From CAYGZA01 sp964354135 (lineage in GTDB: Bacteria; Planctomycetota; Planctomycetia; Pirellulales; Thermoguttaceae): a stretch of 6,503 nt of DNA. Position numbers and translations under genes: made by a program. Below, piece by piece: positions 1 to 5,676 of this stretch; positions within the stretch are counted from its first letter, which is position 1, and each line of letters opens with the position of its first letter. The notes under the pieces were generated by a model. The model searched no databases. It worked only from the letters and a program-made list of their open reading frames with translations, and was not told the DNA's origin. Where the stretch lies: contig CAYGZA010000347.1 of NCBI GenBank assembly GCA_964354135.1, positions 1 to 6,503 of the forward strand, read 5' to 3'.

Positions 1-876
1 CAGTTCCCCTATACGATCCGCATCATCTCCGACATCCTCGAGTCGAACGGCTCCAGCTCCATGGCCAGCGTCTGCGGGGCCACCCTGGGACTGATGGCCG
101 CCGGCGTCCCGATCAGCAACCCCGTCGCGGGAATCTCCATCGGGTTGGTCAAAGAGGCGGACCGCTGGGTCCTCCTGACCGATATCATCGGCGACGAGGA
201 CCACTTCGGCGACATGGATTTCAAAATCGCCGGGACCCAGAACGGCATCACCGGCATCCAGCTCGACCTGAAAACCGACGGCATCAGCGAGGAGATCGTC
301 CGCGCTACTCTGGATCAGTCGAGGCAGGCCCGCATCGAGATCCTGCGGCGCATGCTCACCGCCATTCCGCGGCCGCGGGCCGACATCTCCGTCTGGGCCC
401 CGCGGCTCTTGCGGACCAAGATCGATCCCGAGAAGATCGGACTGTTGATCGGCCCCGGCGGCAAGATGATCCGCAGCATCCAGGAGAGCACCGGAGCCAT
501 GATCGACGTGGACGACGACGGCACCGTCACCGTCTCCTGCGCCGACGTCGAGGGAGCCCGCGCGGCCATGGCGCAGGTCGAGGCCCTCACGGCGAGTGTG
601 GAGGTGGGCAAGGTCTACGACGGCCGCGTGGCCAGCATCAAGGATTTCGGGGCCTTCATCGAGATCCTCCCCGGCAAGGACGGGCTGTGCCACATCAGCG
701 AGCTCTCCGACGAGTACGTCTCCAGCGTCGCCGACGTGTGCAAGGTGGGGGACCGCATGCAGGTCAAGGTGATCGCCATCGACGAGCAGGACCGGGTCAA
801 ACTGAGCCGCCGCATCCTCTTGAAGGAACAGCGCCAGAAGGACGGCGGCAGCGCGCCTCCCCGGGGACGCGGCTGA
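1..876 (+). CDS. pnp: Polynucleotide phosphorylase, C-terminal part (5' end outside window)
   Basis: The frame is open from base 1 and gives 291 residues ending at TGA 874-876. PNPase degrades RNA 3'-to-5' with phosphate, releasing nucleoside diphosphates, as a trimer in the cytoplasm. Visible in order, counted from the window edge: the end of the second RNase PH core, with the signature SNGSSSMASVCG (15-26) and GDEDHFGDMDFK (64-75), where D65 and D71 match the catalytic aspartates of this family; a KH RNA-binding domain (about 136-197) with the loop GPGG at 151-154; and an S1 domain (about 201-272) with DFGAF at 215-219 and GLCHISEL at 228-235. The family is about 700 residues long, so roughly 400 are missing upstream. 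The protein ends about 19 residues after S1 in a short basic tail (PPRGRG) and lacks the long C-terminal extension some homologues have. Nothing looks broken. The identification is secure. Confidence 0.97.
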   Translation, partial: QFPYTIRIISDILESNGSSSMASVCGATLGLMAAGVPISNPVAGISIGLVKEADRWVLLTDIIGDEDHFGDMDFKIAGTQNGITGIQLDLKTDGISEEIVRATLDQSRQARIEILRRMLTAIPRPRADISVWAPRLLRTKIDPEKIGLLIGPGGKMIRSIQESTGAMIDVDDDGTVTVSCADVEGARAAMAQVEALTASVEVGKVYDGRVASIKDFGAFIEILPGKDGLCHISELSDEYVSSVADVCKVGDRMQVKVIAIDEQDRVKLSRRILLKEQRQKDGGSAPPRGRG

Positions 877-880
877 GACG

Positions 881-903
881 GGGCAGCAGCCCAACTGCTG
901 TCC
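881..903 (+). terminator. Hairpin just after pnp
   Basis: Five bases after the pnp stop, GGGCAGCAG (881-889) pairs with CTGCTGTCC (895-903) around the loop CCCAA, giving 9 bp with one G-U pair. Only a weak T run follows (CTTTG, 907-911), so it is a poor intrinsic terminator. It may instead protect the 3' end of the pnp message or do nothing. The kinase gene starts only 89 bases further on, so read-through from pnp is plausible. Confidence 0.35.
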
Positions 904-991
904 ACGCTTTGTACGACTGCCGCCCCGGCCATCGATCGGGCTCCACCCGGGCTTCCGAGCGGCGAGTCGGTTTGCACCGGGGGGTCGCGTC

Positions 992-1723
992 GTGGACAAC
1001 CTCAACCAGAAGCTGGTCGATCAGTACACGGAGATTGCCCGGCTGGCCGGCGGTCTGGCCCACGAGATCAAGAACCCGCTCTCCACCATCCGCCTCAACA
1101 TGGAACTGCTGGCGGAGGATTTCGCCGGCGACCCGGAGAACCCTCAGTACCGCCGGACGCTGGCGAAAGTGAGAGTCGTGCAGCGGGAGTGCCAGCGGTT
1201 GCAGGACCTGTTGGACGATTTCCTCAACTTCGCCAAGGTCCGCCGGTTGAAACTGGAGCCGAGCAACCTCAACGAACAGGTCAAGCAGGTGATCGGCTTC
1301 TTCCAGCCCAAGGCCCGAGAGTCGCGGATCGAGGTGATCGAATTCCTGGCCGCCGACTTGCCGACCGTGCTCCTGGACCGCGAGTCCTTTCACGGGGCCC
1401 TCTTGAACCTGGTGATCAACGCCCAGCAGGCGATGCCCAACGGCGGTCAATTGGTGGTCCGTACCAACACCACCGCCGACGGCGTGGCCCTGGACCTGAT
1501 CGACACCGGCTGCGGCATGGACAAAGACACGCTGGCGCAGATGTTCGACGCCTTCTTCTCCACCAAGCCCGGCGGATCCGGCCTGGGGCTCCCCACGGCG
1601 CGCAAGATCATCGAAGGCCACGGCGGGCAGATTCGCGTGCAGAGCGAACCGGACCGCGGCACCCAGTTCACCGTCAAGCTCCCCACGCTCACCCGAATCC
1701 CCGCCGAGGGCAAAGAGAACTGA
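992..1723 (+). CDS. Small soluble sensor-less histidine kinase (NtrB-like)
   Basis: The 243-residue protein holds a complete kinase core and little else. The HisKA H-box is LAGGLAHEIKNPLS (18-31) with the phosphate-accepting His24; the HATPase_c domain follows with N-box NLVINAQQAM (139-148, Asn143), G1 box DTGCGM (171-176), F-box MFDAFFSTK (184-192) and G2 box GGSGLGL (194-200). These boxes define the NtrB/AtoS type of two-component kinase, which autophosphorylates with ATP and passes phosphate to a response regulator. There is no membrane segment and no PAS or other sensor domain; only 23 residues precede the active His, so input must come from a partner or the helical N-terminus. The start is GTG 992, with a run of six G (979-984) seven bases upstream as ribosome-binding site; upstream codons of this frame show no ATG, GTG or TTG back into the end of pnp. 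No response regulator follows in the window, so its partner is unknown. Confidence 0.93.
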   Translation: MDNLNQKLVDQYTEIARLAGGLAHEIKNPLSTIRLNMELLAEDFAGDPENPQYRRTLAKVRVVQRECQRLQDLLDDFLNFAKVRRLKLEPSNLNEQVKQVIGFFQPKARESRIEVIEFLAADLPTVLLDRESFHGALLNLVINAQQAMPNGGQLVVRTNTTADGVALDLIDTGCGMDKDTLAQMFDAFFSTKPGGSGLGLPTARKIIEGHGGQIRVQSEPDRGTQFTVKLPTLTRIPAEGKEN

Positions 1724-1779
1724 GGCGACGGTCACCAGGCGGAGAATCCCCGGTCGCAAATCCCTAATCGCCGCCTCGA

Positions 1780-1807
1780 TTGACGCACCGCGTGTACGTG
1801 GTACATT
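1780..1807 (+). promoter_or_regulatory. Candidate promoter with overlapping palindrome, upstream of the AlbA_2 gene
   Basis: TTGACG (1780-1785) and TACATT (1802-1807) are 16 bases apart and match the sigma-70 -35 and -10 consensus at 5 of 6 and 4 of 6 positions. The palindrome TGTAC-GTG-GTACA (1793-1805) overlaps the -10 box, a position where a dimeric repressor could act. The start codon of the next gene is about 170 bases downstream, so the leader would be long. The heptamer ATTGACG recurs at 1779, 1805 and 1845. The spacer 1724-1974 shows no other gene. Confidence 0.35.
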
Positions 1808-1974
1808 GACGGTCGAGGAAACGGGGAAAGGGAGCATCCCTGATATTGACGAATCCTCCGACCTGGGGCTCGGCTTCACCCTACGCGGCCCCGGCCCAGC
1901 ACGGAGAACACCCGATAATCAGTGAACTCCTCTTTTCCCGTTTTTTCCCGTTCCCCCCAGCGGAATAATCCATC

Positions 1975-3333
1975 ATGCAGGACTGGGAAGCGATTCTTCG
2001 ACGCGGCTTTGAGTCCAAGCAACTGGACTACAAAGGCCCCTGCGCTTGGGATGAAGGCGACAAGAAGTCCTGTTGCGAGATCGTCAAGGACATCCTGGCC
2101 ATCGCCAACACGAAAGGCGGCTGGATCGCCGTCGGCGTGAGGGAAGCGCCAACCGGTTTCTCATGGGACGGCCTAACCGACGAGCAGTGCAAGTCCTTTG
2201 AGACCTCGCGGCTGAATCGGTTTCTCCAGAACTACGCCGACCCGCCCATCAACACGCACGTCATCAAGCCCACAAGCCAGGGCACAAACTTTGTCATCAT
2301 CGAGATTCCCCGGTTCCCCGACACGCCCCATATCTGCCAAAAGGATTACCCCGGCGTGCTGGCGGCTGGCGCGGTGTATGTCCGCACGGACAACAACGAA
2401 TCCGCCCCGGTCAAGAACTCCGCCGACATGCGCGCGATTGTCGAACAGGCCACCCGGAACCGTGCCGACCGACTATTGACTTCATTCCGGGCGGTGTTGA
2501 CCGGCACGCAGCAGCCGACAGCCGGACCAGCCGACCTCGAACAGTTCGATGCCCAGGTCCGCGACGCCGCGACCCGCTCGAAGGAACTCATTTCAAACGA
2601 CCTTGCTTCACTGCCACTGGGTTTCCGGGAGACAGTGATTCATCCCCTAAAGTTTGAACGATTCCGATTCACCATCCAGCAACTCGAACACATGGCCGAG
2701 GCCGCAAGCGTGACCTACCGCGGTTGGCCCTATATCTTCTACACTGAGAAACGGGCCGACCTCATACGCCACCTTGACGACAGCCTGGAAATGTCTCTCA
2801 ACGAGCAGGAAGCGTTCCAGTCTTGGCGTCTCTATCGGTCGGGCTGCCTTTACGTGAACGAGATGTTCCAAGAGGATGAACGTTGCTTTAGGTCCAGTGT
2901 CCGCGGGTTGGAGGCTGACCTAGCATGGGAGGAATTGAAGGGTGGCGTCTTCCCTGCGTCGCCCAAGCCCGGCAAGCTGCTCGGAGGCATCACCTTCGCC
3001 TATACCTGTGCGGAAGCTGTCCAGTGTCTCGTGGACCTCTACACCGGCCGACTGCGAGACGACGACCTTGTCCGACTGCAAATGCGGCTCCGCGGCGTCC
3101 AGGGTCGCACGTTGGCGACGATTTTCGGGAACAGCTACCACCCGACGCCCTACAAATGTGAAGCTGACCAGATCGAATACGAGGAGCAGCACACGCTTGC
3201 CGACTGGCGTGCCGGCGTCATTCCGCACGCCTTCGAACTACTCAAATACGTAAACCAGAAGTTCAACGCGCCTCCCCCATCCTACGATGAGGTGGCCGCC
3301 GCGATGCAGCGGCTGCTAAGTCGGCAATTGTGA
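1975..3333 (+). CDS. AlbA_2 (Schlafen-type) domain protein with unrecognised C-terminal half
   Basis: The 452-residue protein begins with an AlbA_2 domain (about residues 7-160), seen from FESKQLDYK (12-20), the helix-plus-glycine motif IVKDILAIANTKGGWIAVGV (36-55) and the closing strand AVYVRTDNNESAPV (133-146). This nucleic-acid-binding fold occurs in Schlafen proteins, in transcriptional regulators and in many prokaryotic accessory and defence-associated proteins. Residues about 160-452 match no family I recognise; they look globular and mixed alpha/beta, with no membrane segment, zinc cluster or helicase motif. The start is ATG 1975 with only a weak GGA at 1962-1964. GC is lower than around it (34 of 60 in 1981-2040 and 30 of 60 in 2641-2700, against 40 of 60 in pnp 121-180), which suggests later acquisition. 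It stands alone with 251 bases before it and a gene-poor region after it. A role in defence or regulation is inference only. Confidence 0.85.
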   Translation: MQDWEAILRRGFESKQLDYKGPCAWDEGDKKSCCEIVKDILAIANTKGGWIAVGVREAPTGFSWDGLTDEQCKSFETSRLNRFLQNYADPPINTHVIKPTSQGTNFVIIEIPRFPDTPHICQKDYPGVLAAGAVYVRTDNNESAPVKNSADMRAIVEQATRNRADRLLTSFRAVLTGTQQPTAGPADLEQFDAQVRDAATRSKELISNDLASLPLGFRETVIHPLKFERFRFTIQQLEHMAEAASVTYRGWPYIFYTEKRADLIRHLDDSLEMSLNEQEAFQSWRLYRSGCLYVNEMFQEDERCFRSSVRGLEADLAWEELKGGVFPASPKPGKLLGGITFAYTCAEAVQCLVDLYTGRLRDDDLVRLQMRLRGVQGRTLATIFGNSYHPTPYKCEADQIEYEEQHTLADWRAGVIPHAFELLKYVNQKFNAPPPSYDEVAAAMQRLLSRQL

Positions 3334-3443
3334 TTCGCGTTGAGCCAAGAGGAGGAAAAGGGGAGATCAGTGATATTTCGGGAGGGCCCCGATAGGCACT
3401 AATGTCCGCGTATGGTCGCCGCGGCCGCTGTACCCCCGTCTCT

Positions 3444-3567
3444 GGGTCACGCCCGTCGGGCGACCCGAGGTCTCCCGCGATGCCGGTCGCGGCAAGCTCG
3501 GGAGACCTGGCCCCAACCAGCCGTCGGCAGTCGTTGCCCCAGCACGGCCTCCCCGGAAAAGTCCGGG
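3444..3567. other. Cluster of three consecutive inverted repeats
   Basis: Three hairpins lie almost end to end. First, GGGTC (3444-3448) and GCCC (3451-3454) pair with GGGC (3458-3461) and GACCC (3462-3466), 9 bp with a two-base bulge and loop GTC. Second, AGGTCTCCCG (3468-3477) pairs perfectly with CGGGAGACCT (3499-3508), and its loop contains a nested hairpin TGCCG/CGGCA (3481-3485, 3490-3494). Third, CCCGGA (3552-3557) pairs with TCCGGG (3562-3567) around AAAG. None has a T run. The block could be a small RNA, a mobile palindromic element or a structured leader for the PIN remnant just downstream. The rest of 3334-3602 shows no gene. Confidence 0.45.
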
Positions 3568-3602
3568 TCGGGTAGAATGACTGGCGGAGGAAGAGAAGCC
3601 TC

Positions 3603-3665
3603 ATGGGAATGCGGGTGGACATCGACACTTCGGTCGTCGGCGGCTGCCGGTTGGGCGAAGGATGA
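3603..3665 (+). pseudogene. 5' remnant of a PIN-domain (VapC-like) toxin gene
   Basis: ATG 3603, or in-frame ATG 3609, opens a short frame reading MRVDIDTSVVGGCRLGEG before TGA 3663-3665. The part MRV-x-IDTSVVGGC closely resembles the start of PIN-domain endoribonucleases of the VapC type, where the Asp in IDTS is the first metal-binding active-site residue (here codon 6 counted from 3609). After GGC the resemblance stops and the sequence runs into a CCAAGGA dispersed repeat. The remaining 110 or so residues of a normal PIN protein are absent. A purine-rich ribosome-binding site (GGAGGAAGAG, 3587-3596) and a -10-like TAGAAT (3573-3578) are still in place, so this looks like a real gene start that lost its body through repeat insertion or deletion. 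The match is short, hence moderate confidence. Confidence 0.5.
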
Positions 3666-3732
3666 GGGTGAATGGCCAAGGACCAAGGACCAAGGGTGAA
3701 TGACCAAGGAAGTGTTTGATTCATTGGTCATT
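3666..3732. repeat. Dispersed CCAAGGA / TTGGTCATT repeat
   Basis: A 17-base motif beginning GGGTGAATG occurs at 3666-3682 and again at 3694-3710 with one difference. Between them the heptamer CCAAGG(A/G) repeats three times (3676-3696). AATGACCAA (3699-3707) pairs perfectly with TTGGTCATT (3724-3732). Repeats of this wording are scattered through intergenic DNA of planctomycetes and verrucomicrobia, where they give spurious frames rich in WSL and IHP. It begins where the PIN remnant ends. Confidence 0.7.
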
Positions 3733-3763
3733 GGTGCTTGATTATTCTCCTGCCTGACCCCCT

Positions 3764-3783
3764 GCCGGGCCGGCACGCCCCGG
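3764..3783. repeat. Diverged copy of the GC palindrome found at 4364
   Basis: GCCGGGCCGGCACGCCCCGG here matches 4364-4383 at 18 of 20 positions. It still folds through TGCCG (3763-3767) and CGGCA (3771-3775). The relation to the tandem array 600 bases away suggests a dispersed palindromic element. The rest of 3733-3890 shows no gene; a 6-bp inverted repeat CCACGG/CCGTGG lies at 3857-3881. Confidence 0.45.
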
Positions 3784-3890
3784 GGATTTGTCCGCGTGTC
3801 AAGGCCCCGATTTCGCAAGAGACCAGTTCGCGGAACGGAGAGAGGCTATCCGGCGTCCACGGGCGGCAATAAGTGCCGTGGTACCCCCTC

Positions 3891-3920
3891 TTCAAGATAC
3901 GTGGCCGACGGTGGTAGAAT
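3891..3920 (+). promoter_or_regulatory. Candidate promoter for the HTH gene
   Basis: TAGAAT (3915-3920) matches the -10 consensus at 5 of 6 positions and is preceded, 18 bases away, by a weak -35 (TTCAAG, 3891-3896, 3 of 6). It would place the RNA start about 50 bases before ATG 3976. The same GGTAGAAT string occurs at 3571-3578 before the PIN remnant. Confidence 0.35.
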
Positions 3921-3950
3921 AGAGAAGGACAGACGTGGGAAACTCGCCAG

Positions 3951-3974
3951 ATGCCCTACTACCAGTTCGTCTGA
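3951..3974 (+). CDS. Seven-codon open frame (possible uORF) ahead of the HTH gene
   Basis: ATG 3951 opens the frame MPYYQFV, closed by TGA 3972-3974, one base before the ATG of the helix-turn-helix gene. The near-touching stop and start would allow translational coupling, which could explain why the HTH gene has no ribosome-binding site of its own. The best purine run upstream, AAGGA at 3925-3929, is too far away to be a convincing site. It may equally be chance. Confidence 0.2.
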   Translation: MPYYQFV

Positions 3975-3975
3975 C

Positions 3976-4308
3976 ATGAACCAACGACAAGCGAAACCCA
4001 TCCTCCGCGAACTCACACCATCCGAGAAGGAGCGTTTGGAACGGTACCGGCAGCAGATCGCCCAGGAGCTGCCCGACTTGCAGGCCCGCGACCAGATGCG
4101 CAAAGACGCCCGCGACGAGAGCACCCTCAGCGGCGAGTTGCGCCGGCTGATCCACAGGAGTGAGCTGTCGTTGGCGGAAATCGCCGCACGAGCTGGAATC
4201 ACGCCGGTCATCTTGGATGACTTCCTCACCGGAGAGCGCACCTTGCGCTCCGACGTGATCGATCGACTAGCGGGCGTCTTGGGCTGCGAACTCAACCGGG
4301 TCCAGTGA
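3976..4308 (+). CDS. Small helix-turn-helix DNA-binding protein
   Basis: The 110-residue protein has a charged helical N-terminal half (ELTPSEKERLERYRQQIAQE, 12-31) and a C-terminal helix-turn-helix of the XRE/lambda-repressor kind: LSLAEIAARAGITPVILDDF (64-83), then a conserved-looking TGERTLRSDVIDRLAGVLG (85-103). Such proteins bind operator DNA, and small ones are often autoregulators or antitoxins. I recall very similar proteins (RELTP...YRQQIAQELPDL..., ...FLTGERTLRSDVIDRLA) in planctomycetes but know no assigned function. The start at ATG 3976 is preferred because the N-terminus then begins with the recognisable part; GTG 3901 and GTG 3796 are possible in-frame alternatives but would add residues without clear resemblance. 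No complete toxin gene adjoins it; the only toxin trace is the PIN remnant about 300 bases upstream, so an antitoxin role is speculation. Confidence 0.8.
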   Translation: MNQRQAKPILRELTPSEKERLERYRQQIAQELPDLQARDQMRKDARDESTLSGELRRLIHRSELSLAEIAARAGITPVILDDFLTGERTLRSDVIDRLAGVLGCELNRVQ

Positions 4309-4363
4309 CGGCCTCCCTCTTTCCCTGGTATCCTCGTTCCCGCTCTGCCGGCGCCTCACCCGC

Positions 4364-4486
4364 GCCGGGCCGACACGGCCCGGCTCTGAACCCTGAACCG
4401 TGACGGGCCGACACGGCCCGGCTCTGAACCCTGAACCGTGACGGGCCGACACGGCCCGGCTCTGAACCATGAACCCTGAACCCTGA
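4364..4486. repeat. Three tandem 38-bp units, each with a perfect GC hairpin
   Basis: Units start at 4366, 4404 and 4442, with a strict 38-base period; the first two are identical and the third differs only in its tail. Each starts with CGGGCCGACACGGCCCG, a 7-bp perfect stem with loop ACA; in the first unit the stem extends to 9 bp (4364-4384). The tails are built from TGAACCC-like heptamers, at 4463, 4470 and 4477 in the last unit. There are no spacers, so it is not a CRISPR array. The array ends 25 bases before the isomerase start codon, so its hairpins would be in the message leader or separate it from the HTH gene. The stretch 4309-4363 shows no gene. Confidence 0.85.
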
Positions 4487-4498
4487 CAACTCAATTCC

Positions 4499-4504
4499 GG
4501 AGAG
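4499..4504 (+). promoter_or_regulatory. Ribosome-binding site of the isomerase gene
   Basis: GGAGAG lies seven bases before ATG 4512, normal spacing, and fixes this start ahead of later in-frame ATG codons. Confidence 0.7.
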
Positions 4505-4511
4505 TCTTCCC

Positions 4512-5399
4512 ATGAGCTACTCAATCTCGCGTCGTTCTGCAATGCGTCGTTTCGTGGGCGGCAGCGCCGCTTTGGCCGCGGCGGGCACGCTGGCCCGGGG
4601 GCTTGCCGGGGCGGAACCGGTGGCCGAAGTGAAACTCAAGGGACGGATCCACCATTCGGTCTGCCGCTGGTGCTACGGGAAGCTCTCGCTGGAGGAACTC
4701 TGCAAGGCCGCCAAGGCCATGGGGATCGCGTCGATCGACCTGGTGGGGCCAAAGGAATGGCCGACGCTCCAGAAGTACGGACTGACCTGCGCCATGGCCA
4801 ACGGCGCCGGCATGGGGATCGGCAAGGGCTTCAATCGCGTCGAGCTCCACGACAAGCTCGTGGAGGGCTTCGAGGCCCTCATCCCTAAGGCGGCCGAAGC
4901 GGGCATGGCCAACGTGATCTGCATGTCCGGGAACCGCGAGGGCCTAAGCGACGAGCAAGGCCTCGAGAACTGCGCCAAGGGACTGAAGCGGCTGATGAAA
5001 CTCGCCGAGCAGCACAAAGTCAACGTGGTCATGGAGCTATTGAACAGCAAGGTCGACCACAAGGACTACCAATGCGACCACACCGCCTGGGGCGTCGAGC
5101 TGTGCGGCCGCGTCGGCTCGGAGCGTTTCCAGTTGCTCTACGACATCTACCACATGCAGATCATGGAAGGCGACCTGATTGCCACGATCAAGCAGAGCAT
5201 CCGGCACATCGCCCACTTTCACACGGGCGGCGTGCCGGGGCGGGGAATCATCGACCAGACCCAGGAGATCTACTACCCCGCCGTCATGAAGGCGATCGCC
5301 GAGAGCGGCTACACCGGCTTCGTCGCCCAGGAGTTCATCCCCCGCAGCGCCAAGCCGCTGGAAGAGCTGCGCCGGTCGATCGAGATCTGTGACGTGTAG
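4512..5399 (+). CDS. Tat-exported hydroxypyruvate isomerase-like TIM-barrel protein
   Basis: The 295-residue protein belongs to the sugar phosphate isomerase/epimerase (AP endonuclease 2) TIM-barrel superfamily and most resembles hydroxypyruvate isomerase, which interconverts hydroxypyruvate and tartronate semialdehyde. The N-terminus carries a twin-arginine signal: two RR pairs (R7-R8, R12-R13), a hydrophobic run (14-28) and a likely cleavage site after A32-G33-A34, so the enzyme is predicted to be exported folded. Likely metal ligands are E175 (VVMELLNSK), D211 (LLYDIYHMQ), H237 (HFHTGG) and E274 (VAQEF), the Glu-Asp-His-Glu set seen in this superfamily. The length is ordinary for a family member (about 260) plus a signal. 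Planctomycetes have many exported paralogues of this fold acting on unknown sugars, so the exact substrate is open. It stands alone between two repeat arrays, and GGAGAG (4499-4504) sets the start. Confidence 0.88.
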   Translation: MSYSISRRSAMRRFVGGSAALAAAGTLARGLAGAEPVAEVKLKGRIHHSVCRWCYGKLSLEELCKAAKAMGIASIDLVGPKEWPTLQKYGLTCAMANGAGMGIGKGFNRVELHDKLVEGFEALIPKAAEAGMANVICMSGNREGLSDEQGLENCAKGLKRLMKLAEQHKVNVVMELLNSKVDHKDYQCDHTAWGVELCGRVGSERFQLLYDIYHMQIMEGDLIATIKQSIRHIAHFHTGGVPGRGIIDQTQEIYYPAVMKAIAESGYTGFVAQEFIPRSAKPLEELRRSIEICDV

Positions 5400-5400
5400 A

Positions 5401-5430
5401 GGGCGACTGTGTACTCTCCCAAGGTCGCCC
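5401..5430 (+). terminator. Inverted repeat right after the isomerase stop
   Basis: GGGCGAC (5401-5407) pairs perfectly with GTCGCCC (5424-5430) across a 16-base loop, starting one base after the stop codon. There is no T run, so intrinsic termination would be weak. Confidence 0.3.
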
Positions 5431-5468
5431 GCCGGACCCGTGCCGAGCAGGGGAGTCCTGGAGACGGC

Positions 5469-5557
5469 AGGCAAGATGCCTGTACTACAGTTCGGGGAAG
5501 CCAGGCAAGATGCCTGTGCTACAGTTCGGGGAGGCCAGGCAAGATGCCTGTGCTACA
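5469..5557. repeat. Tandem 34-bp repeats of the CAGGCAAGATGCCTG family
   Basis: Two full 34-base units (5469-5502 and 5503-5536, two differences) are followed by a 21-base partial third (5537-5557). Each centres on CAGGCA-AGA-TGCCTG, a 6-bp stem with a three-base loop. This wording, with the following TGTGCTACA, is a well-known dispersed repeat of planctomycetes and relatives that yields spurious RQDACAT peptides when translated. It is not CRISPR because no unique spacers exist. The bases 5558-5612 after it show no feature. Confidence 0.8.
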
Positions 5558-5612
5558 TAGCAAAGCTGCCTAAACTCCGCCCGCCGTCGGGCCGAAGAGA
5601 GTGGGGGGCAGC

Positions 5613-5641
5613 TTGTTTTTTGCCGCACCGGCGCGTAGCAT
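5613..5641 (+). promoter_or_regulatory. Candidate promoter for the cysE leader
   Basis: TTGTTT (5613-5618) and TAGCAT (5636-5641) are spaced by 17 bases, with 3 of 6 and 4 of 6 consensus matches. An RNA starting near 5648 would contain the whole 17-codon leader frame and about 200 bases of leader before cysE. Confidence 0.35.
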
Positions 5642-5676
5642 TCCCGGCGCGCGGGGCCATTGGGGATTCGAGGACA

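Noticed and set aside
1722..1777. Inverted repeat GAGGCGACG/CGCCGCCTC after the kinase gene as a terminator
   Set aside because: It has a mismatch, a loop of about 38 bases and no T run.
797..1879. A 360-codon open frame on the - strand covering the kinase gene
   Set aside because: It is antisense to a kinase with all conserved boxes, has low-complexity wording and resembles no family; it arises from the high-GC codon pattern.
1895..3547. CCCAGCACGG at 1895-1904 and 3538-3547 as direct repeats bounding an insertion of the AlbA_2 gene
   Set aside because: Ten bases of GC-rich identity is expected by chance at this distance, and no transposase or terminal inverted repeats accompany it.
3263..3818. 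- strand frames rich in WSL/IHP between the AlbA_2 and HTH genes
   Set aside because: They translate the CCAAGGA/TTGGTCATT dispersed repeat and the hairpin block; such peptides are typical spurious calls.
4267..4542. A - strand frame with repeated GRVGP/SARHGSGF peptides
   Set aside because: The peptide repeats are only the translation of the 38-bp DNA repeat; no ribosome-binding site or family resemblance.
4366..5557. Possible CRISPR arrays from the 38-bp and 34-bp periodic repeats
   Set aside because: The units abut directly without unique spacers, and no cas gene is present.
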